Shown here: positions 37,871-50,900 of the stretch, piece after piece
Numbering within the stretch: position 1 is the stretch's first letter
Layout of the letters: each line of letters starts with the position of its first letter
Source of the DNA: Setaria digitata
Lineage: Eukaryota > Nematoda > Chromadorea > Rhabditida > Setariidae
Assembly (NCBI GenBank): GCA_003640385.1
Contig: RCAB01000279.1
Location: 1 to 64,000 of the forward strand
Length of the DNA stretch: 64,000 bases
Reading direction: 5' to 3'
Position numbers and translations under genes: made by a program
Notes under the pieces: model-generated
Seen by the model: the letters and a program-made list of their open reading frames with translations, nothing else
Told to the model about the DNA's origin: nothing
The model's database searches: none

Positions 37871-39439
37871 TGTTACGAACTCCTGAAATTTGTTACGACA
37901 AATGTTATCTCACATTTCCTATTCTGCTATAAACTTCTCTTTCTACTCTTTTTTTAAATTTTACTTTAGCTTACTCGAGATTTCATTGCCACATGTTTTT
38001 ACTCTAACTATCGTCATGTATTAATTATATTAATTTTTGTTTACTACAACTTTACGCCTGTTAGTGCCATTTCCATTTTTCTAATTATTTAACATTTATC
38101 TGCAACCTAGACCATATCCTAATCTACTTGTTGATTTTTTTTTTTTTGTTATTAATAACTGGTTAGTTTAATTATTTTTTTTTCAAAACTTTCATCCCAT
38201 TTTCACTTTTACCATTTATCCGAAATTTCCTTCTCACTGCAATTATTGCATTATTTGTAAAAGTTTAGTAAAGTAGGAAAAAAAAGAAATGGAAGAAAAA
38301 ACTCAGTGAAATGAAAATGGGTCTGATAAATTATTATATTTTCACATTCCTTTTTTTTTGGCATATTTAGAATGTGCACCAATTGTTGCTAGTTTACTAC
38401 ACTGTAATTTAAATTTATCAAAATTAAAATCTTTGTTGTTATTATTTTCTTTTTTTTTGCCCGAGTAAACTCGATTTTTGTTGCGCCTAAATTTAAAAAT
38501 TTCAAAACATAAAAAGGAAGATTCGTCATTGCAGCCTTTTAATAAAAGTGCATTTTTTTTTAGGCTTCAACAATTCCGTCAATTTTTTTGTTTTTTGTTT
38601 TTTTTTTTTTGGCAATTTTTAAATCACTTCGTAGACGTTGCTGCTGATTCTTCGTAAGGAATTCAGAATCTTCATTGTAATTCACAACATGCAGGGAAAT
38701 ATCGCTAAATTTTAATAAATTAATTGCTTAATAACATGATAATAATAATTTTAGAAATAAGCTAAGACTGAAGAATAATTTCTCACATGCTATTTCTGTT
38801 ACCTGTTTCGCTCTTCATTTAGTACAATTCAACATCATGCTTGAGTTTTATTTTGCTAATTATTATCATTATTTTCTTTTACGACAATCTTACACTTTTT
38901 CTTCTATACTCTCAAATATTTGCAGAAATTCATTTAATTTTCACTCAAAATTTCTGCTATCAATATGGTTACAGATTTATACAACAATGCATTGTTATTT
39001 TAATCCTTCCCAATATCCATTTCATTTCTTTAGAATTTGAAATGTGAAACGAAACAATCAGCTCTGAATGATTGGTTGTTTGGTTCACATTTTTCTTCTC
39101 GAGAAGTGTACGAATCACTAAACTTAAAATACGCTAAACTTTTTCTTTTTCCTTTTTTTTTTCCATTTTTCTTTCCCAACAACAGGAACTATTGATGTTT
39201 TATACACATATAACGTATATGTTGGTTCCTTAATACAATAAGTAAATAAGGAAGTATTAGTTTTCGCACTGCTCTGTAACGAAGAAAAATTGATTTGTGC
39301 CAAAACAGTACCGGAAAAGCTCAAATTATTAGATCAAATAATGTTATCATAGAAGTTAAGGTCATGAGAAGAAATTTGATCCGAAATTTGAAATGATACA
39401 TTCGCGCAAAGTTATCATACAGCAGCATTTTATGCACCA

Positions 39440-39825
39440 TATTCCCACGTCGTACCGTATCTATTTACTTCCATGCAGGCTACGTTTGTACCGTTATAGT
39501 AGCTATGATGCATGTCTATACTTATATACAGTACCTTCTACATCTGCCAACATATTAGGCACTGTTGTAGCTGCATTATGTCTAACATACTGTATTTCTA
39601 CAGTATGTACCGTATAAATTTGTTGTACCGTATTATTTCTATTTTATACTATACTGAACTTTTGCGCTATCTATATACATCCGCTTAATGCAGTGATTTT
39701 GCATCACTGTACTATGTAAGGTTTTTGGTATGTATAATATTTGTTGTGCAGTAATTTCTGCCTTGCCATACCATATCCTTACTTTTACTGTATATATATA
39801 TATACATATACAGTACCTATATTCC
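39440..39825. repeat. Cluster of TACNGTA words with a long AT hairpin
   Basis: Words of the form TACCGTA, TACAGTA, TACTGTA and GTACCGT occur about ten times in this stretch, some as close inverted pairs (actgtatttctacagt near 39,589). At about 39,787-39,816 tactgtatatat faces atatacagta across a short centre, which would form a strong hairpin. No known element is recognised. Confidence 0.6.
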
Positions 39826-42800
39826 TTTCTTTTTTTTTGGATTTATAGATCATATTTTTATAATATATTTCGTTTGCTTATGTAACTTTTTTTATACTGC
39901 GTTCAAATATGTTCCGTCAAGTTGACAGCATCTCAGAATTGTTAATCAAATTCTTTAGAGAATATTTTAATCTGACATAATAGTGCCATTCTATTGCATT
40001 ATTTCACATCTGTCTTCTCAAGTGTCTTCTAGCTCGAAAATTCTATTTGACAACAAATTTCACATTTGTGTTGGAATTTAAAAAAATTTTCCATGAGCAA
40101 AGATCACCGGTTACATCGCTGCAAACCATCACTTTTTTTTTTGGTTCAGAAAATTAAATCACTCTTTCACTACATCTTTTTTTCTCAATCGAAAATTAAA
40201 AAAAAAAAAAAATGATTAAAGTGATACTGATTGATTAGCCTTTTAGACAAACAATTGATGGAATATTCATTAAAACAAAATGAATTGCTACTCGTAAAAA
40301 AACCGATTTTACTGATCAGTTAACCGGCAGTTGATAATTGTGCTAATATAAAATATTAGACATTTTTTTACTTTTATAAAAATTGTTATAGAAATGAGTA
40401 ATTCAGTTCAACAAAAAAGAATTTTTTTTTTTTCAAATTTCCATTGTAAAGAAAAAAATTAAAATATTTCAGAAATTTATACCACAAAATATAAATTTTG
40501 CTCTTACCCAATTTAGTTTAAATGTCGAGAATTCCAGAATTTCCTCCTCCTCTTTCTCCTCCTTCTTCTTCTTCCTCATCCTTTTTTCCTTCCCCGCTCC
40601 ATTCCCTCCTCAACCATCTCTCTTTTAATCAAATTTTTCATTTTCTTTTCCTTAGCATTAGCCTTCCTATCAAGTGCTGAAATCAAAATAATGATGCAAA
40701 TAAGCATAAAACGACTTATTACATCCCTTACAAAGGTTATTTTCTTTTCCTTTCTTTTTTTTCCCTTTCTAAATTGAAAATATATGAGAGATGATGAATG
40801 GCTAATTCATGTCCTTTATTGACTAAATCTTGAGAAAGTTTTATTCTCTGAATTATTCAATGAATACTCTTATTTTCCTTATTTGCTAGTGAAATATCCA
40901 GCAGTTCTTGTTTTCACCTTAGCAATTTCTTTCTCTTTTATTACTTAAAAATATGTAAGAATGAAAATGCTTATTTCCATCATGTATTGATGGAGGAAAG
41001 AAAGAGATGCTGTTATTACTCTTTTTTTCATTGAATAATTATCTATGATTTTTATTACTGTTATTATCGTTATTCCATATTTTCCCTCTTAAATTATCCT
41101 CATTTTAATTTGACTTCCTCGAAATTTAAAAACGATTAAATAATAATTAAAATTGTCTGGAAGATTCATAAAAAAAAAAATTATGATTTGCTAGGATGAA
41201 AAATGGTTGAAAAGTAAGATAAATAAAAAGGGAATGAAGAAAAAACGAAAAATTATTAATATGGAATTAACAATGTGTTTTTAAGTGAAAAATTATAAAA
41301 ACAATAACCAATATACGATGACAATGCTAACTATGATAATGCCATAATTGTAATAATTATAACTGTCATTAATAAATAAAAGTGAAATAATAACAATTAT
41401 AAATATTGCGATTGATCGACAACAAGAGTGACTAAAATTACATACATTATTAACGAATAGCAACAGTTAATCCTAATATTATTACAAACAGTTTAAGCTA
41501 TTATTAATGAATAAATAAAAATAATTAAAATCATTGTTAATTAATAACTAACAACATGATACAGTAATTACAGTCATTTTAAATGACGATAAAATAGCAA
41601 TATATATAAACTATTATTAAAGAATAACGAAAAAATGATATTGCTGTTTTATTTTTTGCGGATAATTGCAAAATAATAATAATTTTATTAGGAAGAAAAA
41701 AATATAATTAGGATGATTATACTATTAATAAGTGAAAGTAAAAATAACGATCATTGTAATGAGTATTATAAATTAGTGGAAATAAGACAGCGACAATTAT
41801 AACAGTCATAAACGAAAAACAATAATTAGAACTATAATATATCAAGAACGTGATTTATTTTTTTGGTCCATTCTTCCACCAAACTTTATAAATTGATCGA
41901 ATTGAGGGATGGCAAAATTATTATGGAACTGGAAATGAAATTTATGAAATCGAATATCTGAAATGCTTTTTATATTGAACGGAAAACTGAATAAAATACG
42001 TCGGTTAAAATGCATTAACATCTTATTTATTTTTCTCCACTTGTCTCCTCTTCTTGTCATTTTTCTTTTTAATTCAATTACTAAATTTAATTTACTTTTT
42101 CCTTTTCTGTCCTTCATTTTTTCTTTGTTTTCTCTCTCTTTTTTGATTAATTTTGCTCATGCAATTTATTAGTGTTTTCACATCATCAATGGAATTGAAA
42201 AATAAAATATTGTTGCATATCCATGGTTTAATTAATGAATTAATTTATTTTATTACTATACACACTAGCAAGTCATTTTATCATGATTTTTAAACTATCA
42301 GATCATAAATTAATCTATTTTATTATTATTTACTAAATAACTGCTTTTTAGCGCTATTCACTAATTTGTTTCAGTTTTATCCATTTAACTCCTTCCATTA
42401 CATTCACTGTTTTATCAAAACTCAAGCATTAACTTATTTTGTTATTTTATGAATTACTTTTAACCGACTTGGATTCTTTCATTAAGTAAATAAATTCTTT
42501 TATTTACCGATTCACTTATTTCAGTGCACCAATTAAGTTGTTTTATTACAATTAATAATTAAATTCTCATGTTGCAATTTGTTAATAGTGATTTCTCAAT
42601 TAGCTTATCCTTTTTATCTAAGTTTATTAATTGATTTTTTTTTTCACAATAATTTATTAATCATAATTTCCCGCTACGCCATTAATTTAATGAATCGGTT
42701 CATTTGACAAAAATTTACTCGTTTAAGTAAGAGGAGACTATCTTATGAAAATAACTTTTGTTTCCTTTATTTCACACACAAAAAAAAAAAAAAACGCTAC

Positions 42801-42984
42801 TGAGACATTTCACGCTGATCGGAAATATTTTTCATAAATGGCAAAATTTCCGTATATTATGCATAAATTCTCCTTATCATTGAATAATTTTTTGCAAAAT
42901 TACGCCATTCATTCACATTAAATTTCTTCTGAATGGTTGCAGAATTTATTTTCAATTTTGATATTTCCAAATTAGAACTTTTGC

Positions 42985-43193
42985 ATATTTTAAAAATTCA
43001 AGAATTTTTTCCTTTTTTTTCTCCGCAATTCTACCGTAAATGATGAGAGAAACCAATAAAAAGTGATACTTTTTTTATGACAAAAAGANATATTTTAAAA
43101 ATTCAAGAATTTTTTCCTTTTTTTTCTCCGCAATTCTATCGTAAATGATGAGAGAAACCAATAAAAAGTGATACTTTTTTTATGACAAAAAGA
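42985..43193 (+). repeat. 104-base duplication flanking a single N (assembly join)
   Basis: Bases 42985-43088 and 43090-43193 are the same apart from one substitution (ctaccgtaa against ctatcgtaa), with only the N at 43089 between them. Overlapping contig ends joined without merging explain this better than a real tandem duplication. Confidence 0.85.
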
Positions 43194-44925
43194 AAATCAT
43201 TTTTGATTTAAAAAAGAAAATAAAAAAAAACGTTGTTTAGTTTCTTTTTTGCTCTAAATTTTTAATTTAAAAAAATATTAGAGTGTTTTAGTGTTAATAT
43301 TGTTTGACTTTGTTTTCCACCAACAAAAACATCAATAAGTTGAAAATATCTCATTTAAAATTTTAGAAGAAACACCATATCTAATTTTTTTTTTTTTTTT
43401 TTGAAATTAATTATATGAAAAAGCGAAAGAACTTAAATTAAATTAGTGAAGAAAAAGCAGAAGGAAATCCTTTCAAAAAGTACATTTATTTAATACAAAA
43501 TGCAAAACCTATCAGCTGATTTTTTTTCAAACTTTTTGTTTCATTAACTTTTGAAACAAAATATTAAAAATTACGAAAAAAAAGTCTAACGAAATATTAT
43601 ATGTATATTATATATAGATAACATAATATTTTTTGCAATTTATTGGTAATTTCCTTTTTTTGCCTTTATATTTACATTCTTTGCAATATCTTTTCATAAA
43701 GCATTAAAATGTTTAGCCTTAACAAAATGATTATCAGCCTTATCAGAATATTTTTAATATAGGAACTAGAGTGAAAAAAATATTTATAATAGTTTATTTT
43801 ATTTGTCATTCACTGATAAAAAAAAAAAAAAGAAGAAATGATTATCAGATCGTCTAAAAAAAAGTAGGGAAGAACTTGCTGCAAAAAGAAAATAACTTTA
43901 TAAATAATTTTCTTTTTTTCTAAATATGTATTTGAAAAGAAATATGGGTCAATGGATAATTTTTTCCTTTGCTATATAATATTGATGAGAAATTTTAATC
44001 GATTTATAATTTAGTGGAAAAAAATGAGGTTAATTTTAGCCACATAATTAAATGATATTTTTTTTTGACTATGGATTGGACTTTCTTTCTTTTTCTTAAC
44101 TTTTTTTTTAAACTATTTTTTTCGTAAATTAAATTTGACTCGAACTGAAACAAAATAAATTATTCATTTTCTTTTGGCTATCATATCACATCTCAATGAT
44201 CCAAAAATTTCCTCCGGTATAGTTCATTTTTATTTCAGTCCCTTTTTCACTTTTTTTTTTTTTTTTTTTTAATATTTGAAGGATAAAATATACTACTCCC
44301 TGTACGATTTGTTTTTGAAAAATTTTATGAATTTACTTGAATTCTTTGAATTTGTGAACTTACTTTTTCGATTTCTTAGTTTTTAATTACAAGACGAAAT
44401 TTGGATTTATAATTTTAGTTTGGAAATTTTCAAAAGATTCAAATATTATTCTAATAAATCATCTGTCATATATTTTATTAATTTTTTATTTTAGAATATA
44501 TAATTCAAAATTTTTAGAATTTCTATAAAATTTAGGAACTAATAATTAAAATTAAATCTTTATAATTAAGTTTCATAATTAACTTTTTTTGGATTTCATT
44601 TCTCTCTCTAGTAACAGTAAAATTCAAGAAAGTTTTGAATGATTATTTCCTAACGATTGGCGGCTGCTGGCTGGTAAGTGTTTCAAAATAGAGTAAGATC
44701 GATTAATTAAAATATTGAATTGGTTTAAATTGCAAATTGGATAGTGTTTTAAAATCGTTAAAAAATGTTCCTATTTTCAATTTTTTCATTTTTCTATTTT
44801 TTTTTTTTTAAATTTAAAAATTTTTCTCTCAAATCATTGCACTGCTCGCAGTGATACGAATAGGATCGGTTAATGAATTCAATTTTTCATTAAATTTTCA
44901 TTATGTTTCATTTTGTTACAGTGAA

Positions 44926-47900
44926 ATGACGGCGAACTATCATTCATCGAAAAATTCATCAACATGTAATGGATGTCATTGTTTGCAGGTTATAAAAGCT
45001 TTTTTTTATTTAAAAAAAAATCTTCTGCAGCTTTTTTTTTCAATTTTTAAAAGTCATTTTTAATTTTTGGAAAAAATCTGATTATGCAAAAGAAAAAAAA
45101 CGATTGAAATTTGAAGAGAAAAAGAAGATAAATGAAAGACTGGATGTTAGCATCGCTTGAAAAATGTTTGAAATATTCCCGAGAGTTATGACACAATTCG
45201 AAATTTTACAAATTTGATAAATTGATTCTAATTTGGAATTTTATTCAGCCATTATTTTAGTTATTATAAAAATACTAAACTTCAGGCATATCTCCTTTTT
45301 TTTCCTTCTTTTTTTTTTCAGTTTACTGAGGAAACTCTGATGCAAATTTTATTTAGCAATTAAAATAAGCTTAATTCGCTTTTCAGATAGCAAAAGAAAA
45401 AGTAAGCCTTGGTTCATTTTATTTCTAAAATATTCAATTTCTGAACTTAGGATCGTCATATTTTGTTTTAAATTAAGGTAATATAAACTAGCAAATACAT
45501 ACATATCAAGTTAATTTTCTCTCTGCTAATCATTTCTCTTTTATTCGCCTATTTTACTTCCTCTCTTCTCTTTCTATAAATGAATAATTGTCTTTTTTTT
45601 CACAAAAAAAGAAGAAAGAAGCGAATTTCAAACAAANTTTTTTTTTAAGTATTATTAGCGTCTTTGCAAAAAAAAAGGACGAAATGTGCAAAATATAGCT
45701 AAAAAGTTAAAATGAGCATTTGGAAATAGTTTAAAAGTAGACTGAGTGAAAAGGGAAGGAATGGGAAAGGAAGCGGTTGGCAAGGCGAGACTCTCGAGAT
45801 GATTTATGAGTTCTAGCTAAAGCAACTGGGCGACCTTAACGAAACAGATCGAACTGAGATTTCCATATCAAATGGAGGAATTAAGGATGAACTGCTAATT
45901 TCAATCTTCATTAGACTAATATCATCGAAGAACTTTGGCATTAGTGCTCTTTTTTTCTTGATTTTTTTTGCCGAGATTAAAATTTATTGTTTATTTATTA
46001 TTACTGCTAATTTTTCCCGTTGGAAATGCTACGCTAATATGATTATTTCATGCTGAAATAGCAACGCTTTATGCAATCATTTATCAGTAAATTTCCAATG
46101 ATAAACAATGATAAGTAGAAGAGTTGATTTTTGTTAAGTTTATGATAACGAATGATAGTCATTGCTGATAAATGTTTGAAATAGCGAATTTTTATTATAT
46201 TATTGTTTAAAATAATTGCTGCTTGAAATTTACATCTTTTTACAAACTTGTTGAATATTGTGATTTTTAATGAAATCTATTTTATAAAGCGAAATTTCTC
46301 AAATCTTAATTAGCAAATAATTTTATTCGGAAAACCGATTAAATTTCAGATATTGATAGTGGCATTTTTGGATATTCACAGTAAGCTAATTAATCTGCAA
46401 CTATGATCTTCCATTCTTCATAATTGAAGCAAATCGAATAAAAAAAAAAAAAAAAAAAAAAGAAGGAGAAAAGGTGCAGATTGTAACTTTTTTTACTTTT
46501 CAATTAGTTGAGACTGATCGTAGATAATTAATCTTCTTTAAGGTGTGAATTATTTTAATTCTATTTCTCTTTTTTGTTTCTATTTTTCTTTAATGCTCCT
46601 TTAAATAAGTTTCATAATTACTATTAATTGAACCAAATTAGTTATGGCAATATTTAATTGTTTTATTTCTTCCCTTTTACTACGATTTTAATTGCTCGAA
46701 ATTTTGTTAATAAAATAATTGTGCCTTTGCAAATTCCTTCATTATACATATGAATTGCCAATTAATTAACTCACTGATTTGTTTAATTAAACGGTCAATT
46801 ATTTAACAAGGTTTTTTTTTTAAATAAGTTTATAAAATTGAATTAGAACCGGATTTTAATCCTTTCCATTTTTTTTTTCTTTTTGATTAATACACGTAAA
46901 CATACACGTAGTTAAATGGAGATTTCCTTAATTAATTTCATTTTAAAATGATTTTGCATGCATGAAAAAGCTGGAAATTTATGACAGTACTGCTGCTAAT
47001 TAATATTAATTGAATTAAAAATGCTAATGATTAATTTTTATATCAATACTTTTTTTGAAATCTGAAGGAAAATTTCATGGAATTTTCTATCCAATTTATA
47101 TTGCTTCAAACTTTCAATTCTACGTTTACCAAATGAGAAGAATTAGCAACATAGGAAAAAAAATAATTTAAACTTTTTTATTCAGAAAAATTATATTTGC
47201 CACCATATGTTCTGGTTAAAATAAGCATATAAATAAATCATTTCTTTTCACTTTTCATTTTTTGATTTTTTTTCTTTTTCGAAAGTTAGCATAAATTAAT
47301 AATTGTTTTTTTAAAGTTGTCATAAATAATAAATTTCCTACCGTCTAATTATTCTTCAGATAATTAAAGTTGCATTTTTAGTTGTACTATTAAGCTAACT
47401 ATGAAAGATTTCTCTCTTTTCATTTCAATTCTTTCCTTCGTTTTTCTCGTTTCAAACGAACTTTTTGCAAAAAAAAAAAAAAAAAAAAAAAAAATGTTTT
47501 TTTTAACCGTTGATGATAATAGTATTGTCAACTTTTTTCGCTCCTTTTTGTCTTTTATCAGTTAAAATTACAAATATTTGAATAATAATCGAATTAGTTT
47601 AAAAAAAAGTAATTCAAAAAAGCTTTTTTTTTTTAATGTTTAATGGTTTCCTTTTCTTCCAGCTCCCAAAAAAAGTTTTCCTCTTTTTTCACTTCCAAGA
47701 GATTTTTTTTTTAAATTTCCAAAACGTTCTTTCTTTCCTAATTTATTTGCTTTTAAGTTTTTTTTTCTTTTCAGATTGAAGCAGATGAAAAATTTAAAAA
47801 TATGACTGAATCGGAAAATCGGCATTTTGCAACGGATATTATTTCGAGCAACAGCCAAGGCAGGCATACATTTTATTTTAAATTAATTTAAAAAAAAAAA

Positions 47901-50900
47901 AAATAACCGTTTGCAAGAGAAAATTTTCAGTTTTGCTTAAAAGTACTATATCTTTCATACCTGATTGAAAGAGGACGAAGCAATATCATTTTGAAAAAAT
48001 CTGCTCTTCTCTTCGTTTTTTCATATCTTTTCTCGTTTTTTTTCGTCTTTTTTCTTTTCTATTTAACTTTCATCAATTTATTATCTTACCTTCTTAGCTG
48101 TCATCAATTTTAAATGTAAAAAAAAAATTGAACTGGAAAGAGAATATTGTCTTTAAGCCCTATTTCTAACGTGATAAGTGGAAGAAAAAAAGAAGAAAAA
48201 GAAAAAACGAGCTAATTTGTTTGCTATGCCATCTATAGTTTTCAATTTCACCTGAAATCTTAGTTTAATTAATTATAATTGGGATTGGTCTCCATAAAAT
48301 CAATCTTTCAGTAAGTTTTTTTTTCTCATTATTGCTATTTTTCATCTGATATAATTCTATTTGCTTACTGAATGCCTCAAATATTTCTTCCATTAAAAAA
48401 GATAACAGAAAAAAAGGTTAATTACCACAACAGTAATTAGTTTCATTAATTAACTCTATCAGTCACTAACTTTCATTACTTATATATGAATCTTCTACTC
48501 ATTAATTTTGTTTAGGTAACAATAAAAAACCATCACGGAAAACAGCAAAGGTGAAACCGGAAGAAGTATCAACGCCTACTCATTTTGAGTATCTCTTTTT
48601 CTTCTTTGTTCTAAATTTTAAACATTTCTTAAAAGAAATTTTAGCTATCAAAATTTGTGCTACAAAATGAACAGCTGTGAAATTTGTGACTTTTTGAATT
48701 AATTTCATTTTCATGAAATCGAAAAGCACAAAAATTTTATTTTCATTTTTCAATTTTTTTAAGGCATTTGGTACACATTGAAGATTTACAATCGAATGCA
48801 AATAATTTCGTTGTAACAGAGTTATCTGATGATCCGATCATCAGAAATATACTTAGTATGATCGAGAGAAATATCACTGAAGGCAACTGTAGTCGTACTG
48901 ATGCTACAGATGCTACTGTTCCATTACAGTCATATCATTATCAGACGTCGATAAAAAATGAAGAAAGTAAATCAAGAAGTGATTCAAATTATAATGATCC
49001 TATCGCGACATATGACAATTTGAACGATTTAATTAGTCCAGGTTGTATGTTGAAAGAAAAGGATGGAATGCCGAGACGAAATAATTTAAAATTGAATTTA
49101 AAATTTAATCGAAAAATTTTATCAAATAGTGAGAAACAACAATCGACACCACACGCAGTGATGTCAGATTTCGATGAAAAATGTAAACAACGTAGCGTAG
49201 AAAGCCTGATGCTACCAAGACGAAAGAATCTTGCAGCAGTTTCACCTTCTGTTGCATCAGGATTGATTCCAGTTCAGTGTGTTGATCTGAAGAAACAAGA
49301 AGTTGCTTATGAAGCTCTCGTTTCTCAGAATACTAAAAAACTGATGGTACCTGAGAAGCAGAATGCTATGAGTACGACTGTTTCAGTAACAACAAATAGT
49401 GATGCTTCTGAAACGAAACTCATCGATTTCAAAGATCAGATGGAAATTCAGCAGGCACTAAAACAGCTTGATGATGCACTTGATGAGCAGATTCCTATTG
49501 AAACTTTTTTAAGTGTAAATTCAAAAAATGTTTCGACAACAACTAACAGCTCATGCATGGATACTTTGGACAGGAAAACTGAATCCGCGGAATCAGAAGA
49601 GAATAAAAAGTCAGTGAAGGAGTTAGCGGAAATGCTTGATTCAAAGCCATTGCAATTTGGAATGAAAAATATGTCAAGAAAATTTCACACAATAAATCGT
49701 AATTCGGAATTCACTTCGGACAATGAAAGCTGTAATGTTGAAGCGAAAATTCTATCCAGTGAAACTGATTGTAATTCAGAAATTCATCCAGAAACATCAT
49801 TTCAGCACACAAAACCTTCCCTCATTGGTGTTAACATTTTTGGTCCTAGCGCCGGAAAATCAGTAGCTGAAATAATTGCGGAAAAACGAAATCATACAAA
49901 AAATTGTGTACCTAATCGGCCGCCACCAATGTCACCAAAACCGTTACTGAAGAAAACATTTCCGGTTCCAAAATTTGACACCATAAATGAGGAAGAACAT
50001 AACTGGATTCCGTCATCAAGTCGAGTAGTTTCACCATCCGAAAAGCTACGATTTGATAATCGGAAAGAAAAATCAGTAATTACAACGGATGAAAAAATGC
50101 AAAATTTAAAATTAGAAAAGCCAAAAATCCAAAAGAGACAGCAGAAAGTGTCAGATTCGGAAGTGTTAACAACAATTACCAAAGCTTTTAATACGGAGTC
50201 TGATTCAAATTCTGTGATATTGCTAACGAATGATGCTACAATTCGAAAAGATTCAAATATGTCCTTCTATCCGAAAATTATAACGGAACGATCATATGGA
50301 ACATCGAATCCAATGGAACATATTTATGAAAATTTGAATCATCCTGATGATCCAGTAAGAAAGACAAATAAACTTGTGGAAAATTGGAAAGAAAAGAAGG
50401 AAGCTTCATACTTGGCATGTGTTTTACATCCAAAATATAATAATAATTAGTGAAGTAAATAATAAAATCTTCTGTGAAATTTTGTTATTCGAAAATTTTT
50501 CTCGTGAAAAATCAATCGTTTAAACTTAACTGTTAATATGAAATATGATAAGCAATTTTTTTTTTTTTGATGATTTTTTCTTTATATTTTTTTATTTTCT
50601 TGTTAATAATAAGATTATTTTATTTTTTTAAAATAATCTTATAATAATACAGATGATAAAAAGATTCTTTAATGAAAATATTTCTTAGAATTCTTCCTTC
50701 AACTTCAATGCACGACAACAAGAGCAACAACAACAACAACAACAACAAATACAACAGGGAAAACAATTTCAACAACAACAACAACAACAGGAGCAACCAA
50801 GTGATATGGAAGAAATTTTTGCTGATAATACATCAATCACTGTTTCTTTTTCAACGTTTGATGATAATGAACATATTCGTAGCGTAAGATGGCGATGTAA

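Larger units (their letters stand above)
31098..44925. other. Gene-poor intergenic region of about 14 kb
   Basis: AT-rich sequence between the 5' ends of the co-Smad gene (minus) and the proline-motif gene (plus). It holds several microsatellite blocks, a diverged duplication near 31.4 and 31.7 kb, a cluster of TACNGTA words near 39.5 kb and one single-N assembly join at 43089. A candidate trans-splice or splice acceptor for the co-Smad first exon (attttcag on the minus strand) lies at about 31117. A possible untranslated exon for the downstream gene lies near 44612-44673 (tctctag before, GTAAGTG after). No complete gene is supported. Confidence 0.6.

Noticed and set aside
37583..37957. A 124-codon hydrophobic frame that looks like a membrane protein
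   Set aside because: It is an (ATT)n tract read as Ile/Leu/Tyr/Phe; hydrophobicity is a by-product of the repeat.
45631..45645. Single N at 45637 tested for flanking duplication
   Set aside because: Unlike the other two N sites, the flanks do not repeat each other; it looks like a simple unresolved homopolymer base.
50704..50800. (CAA)n run considered as a plain microsatellite
   Set aside because: It stays in frame with flanking coding sequence of the proline-motif gene, so it is read as polyglutamine.
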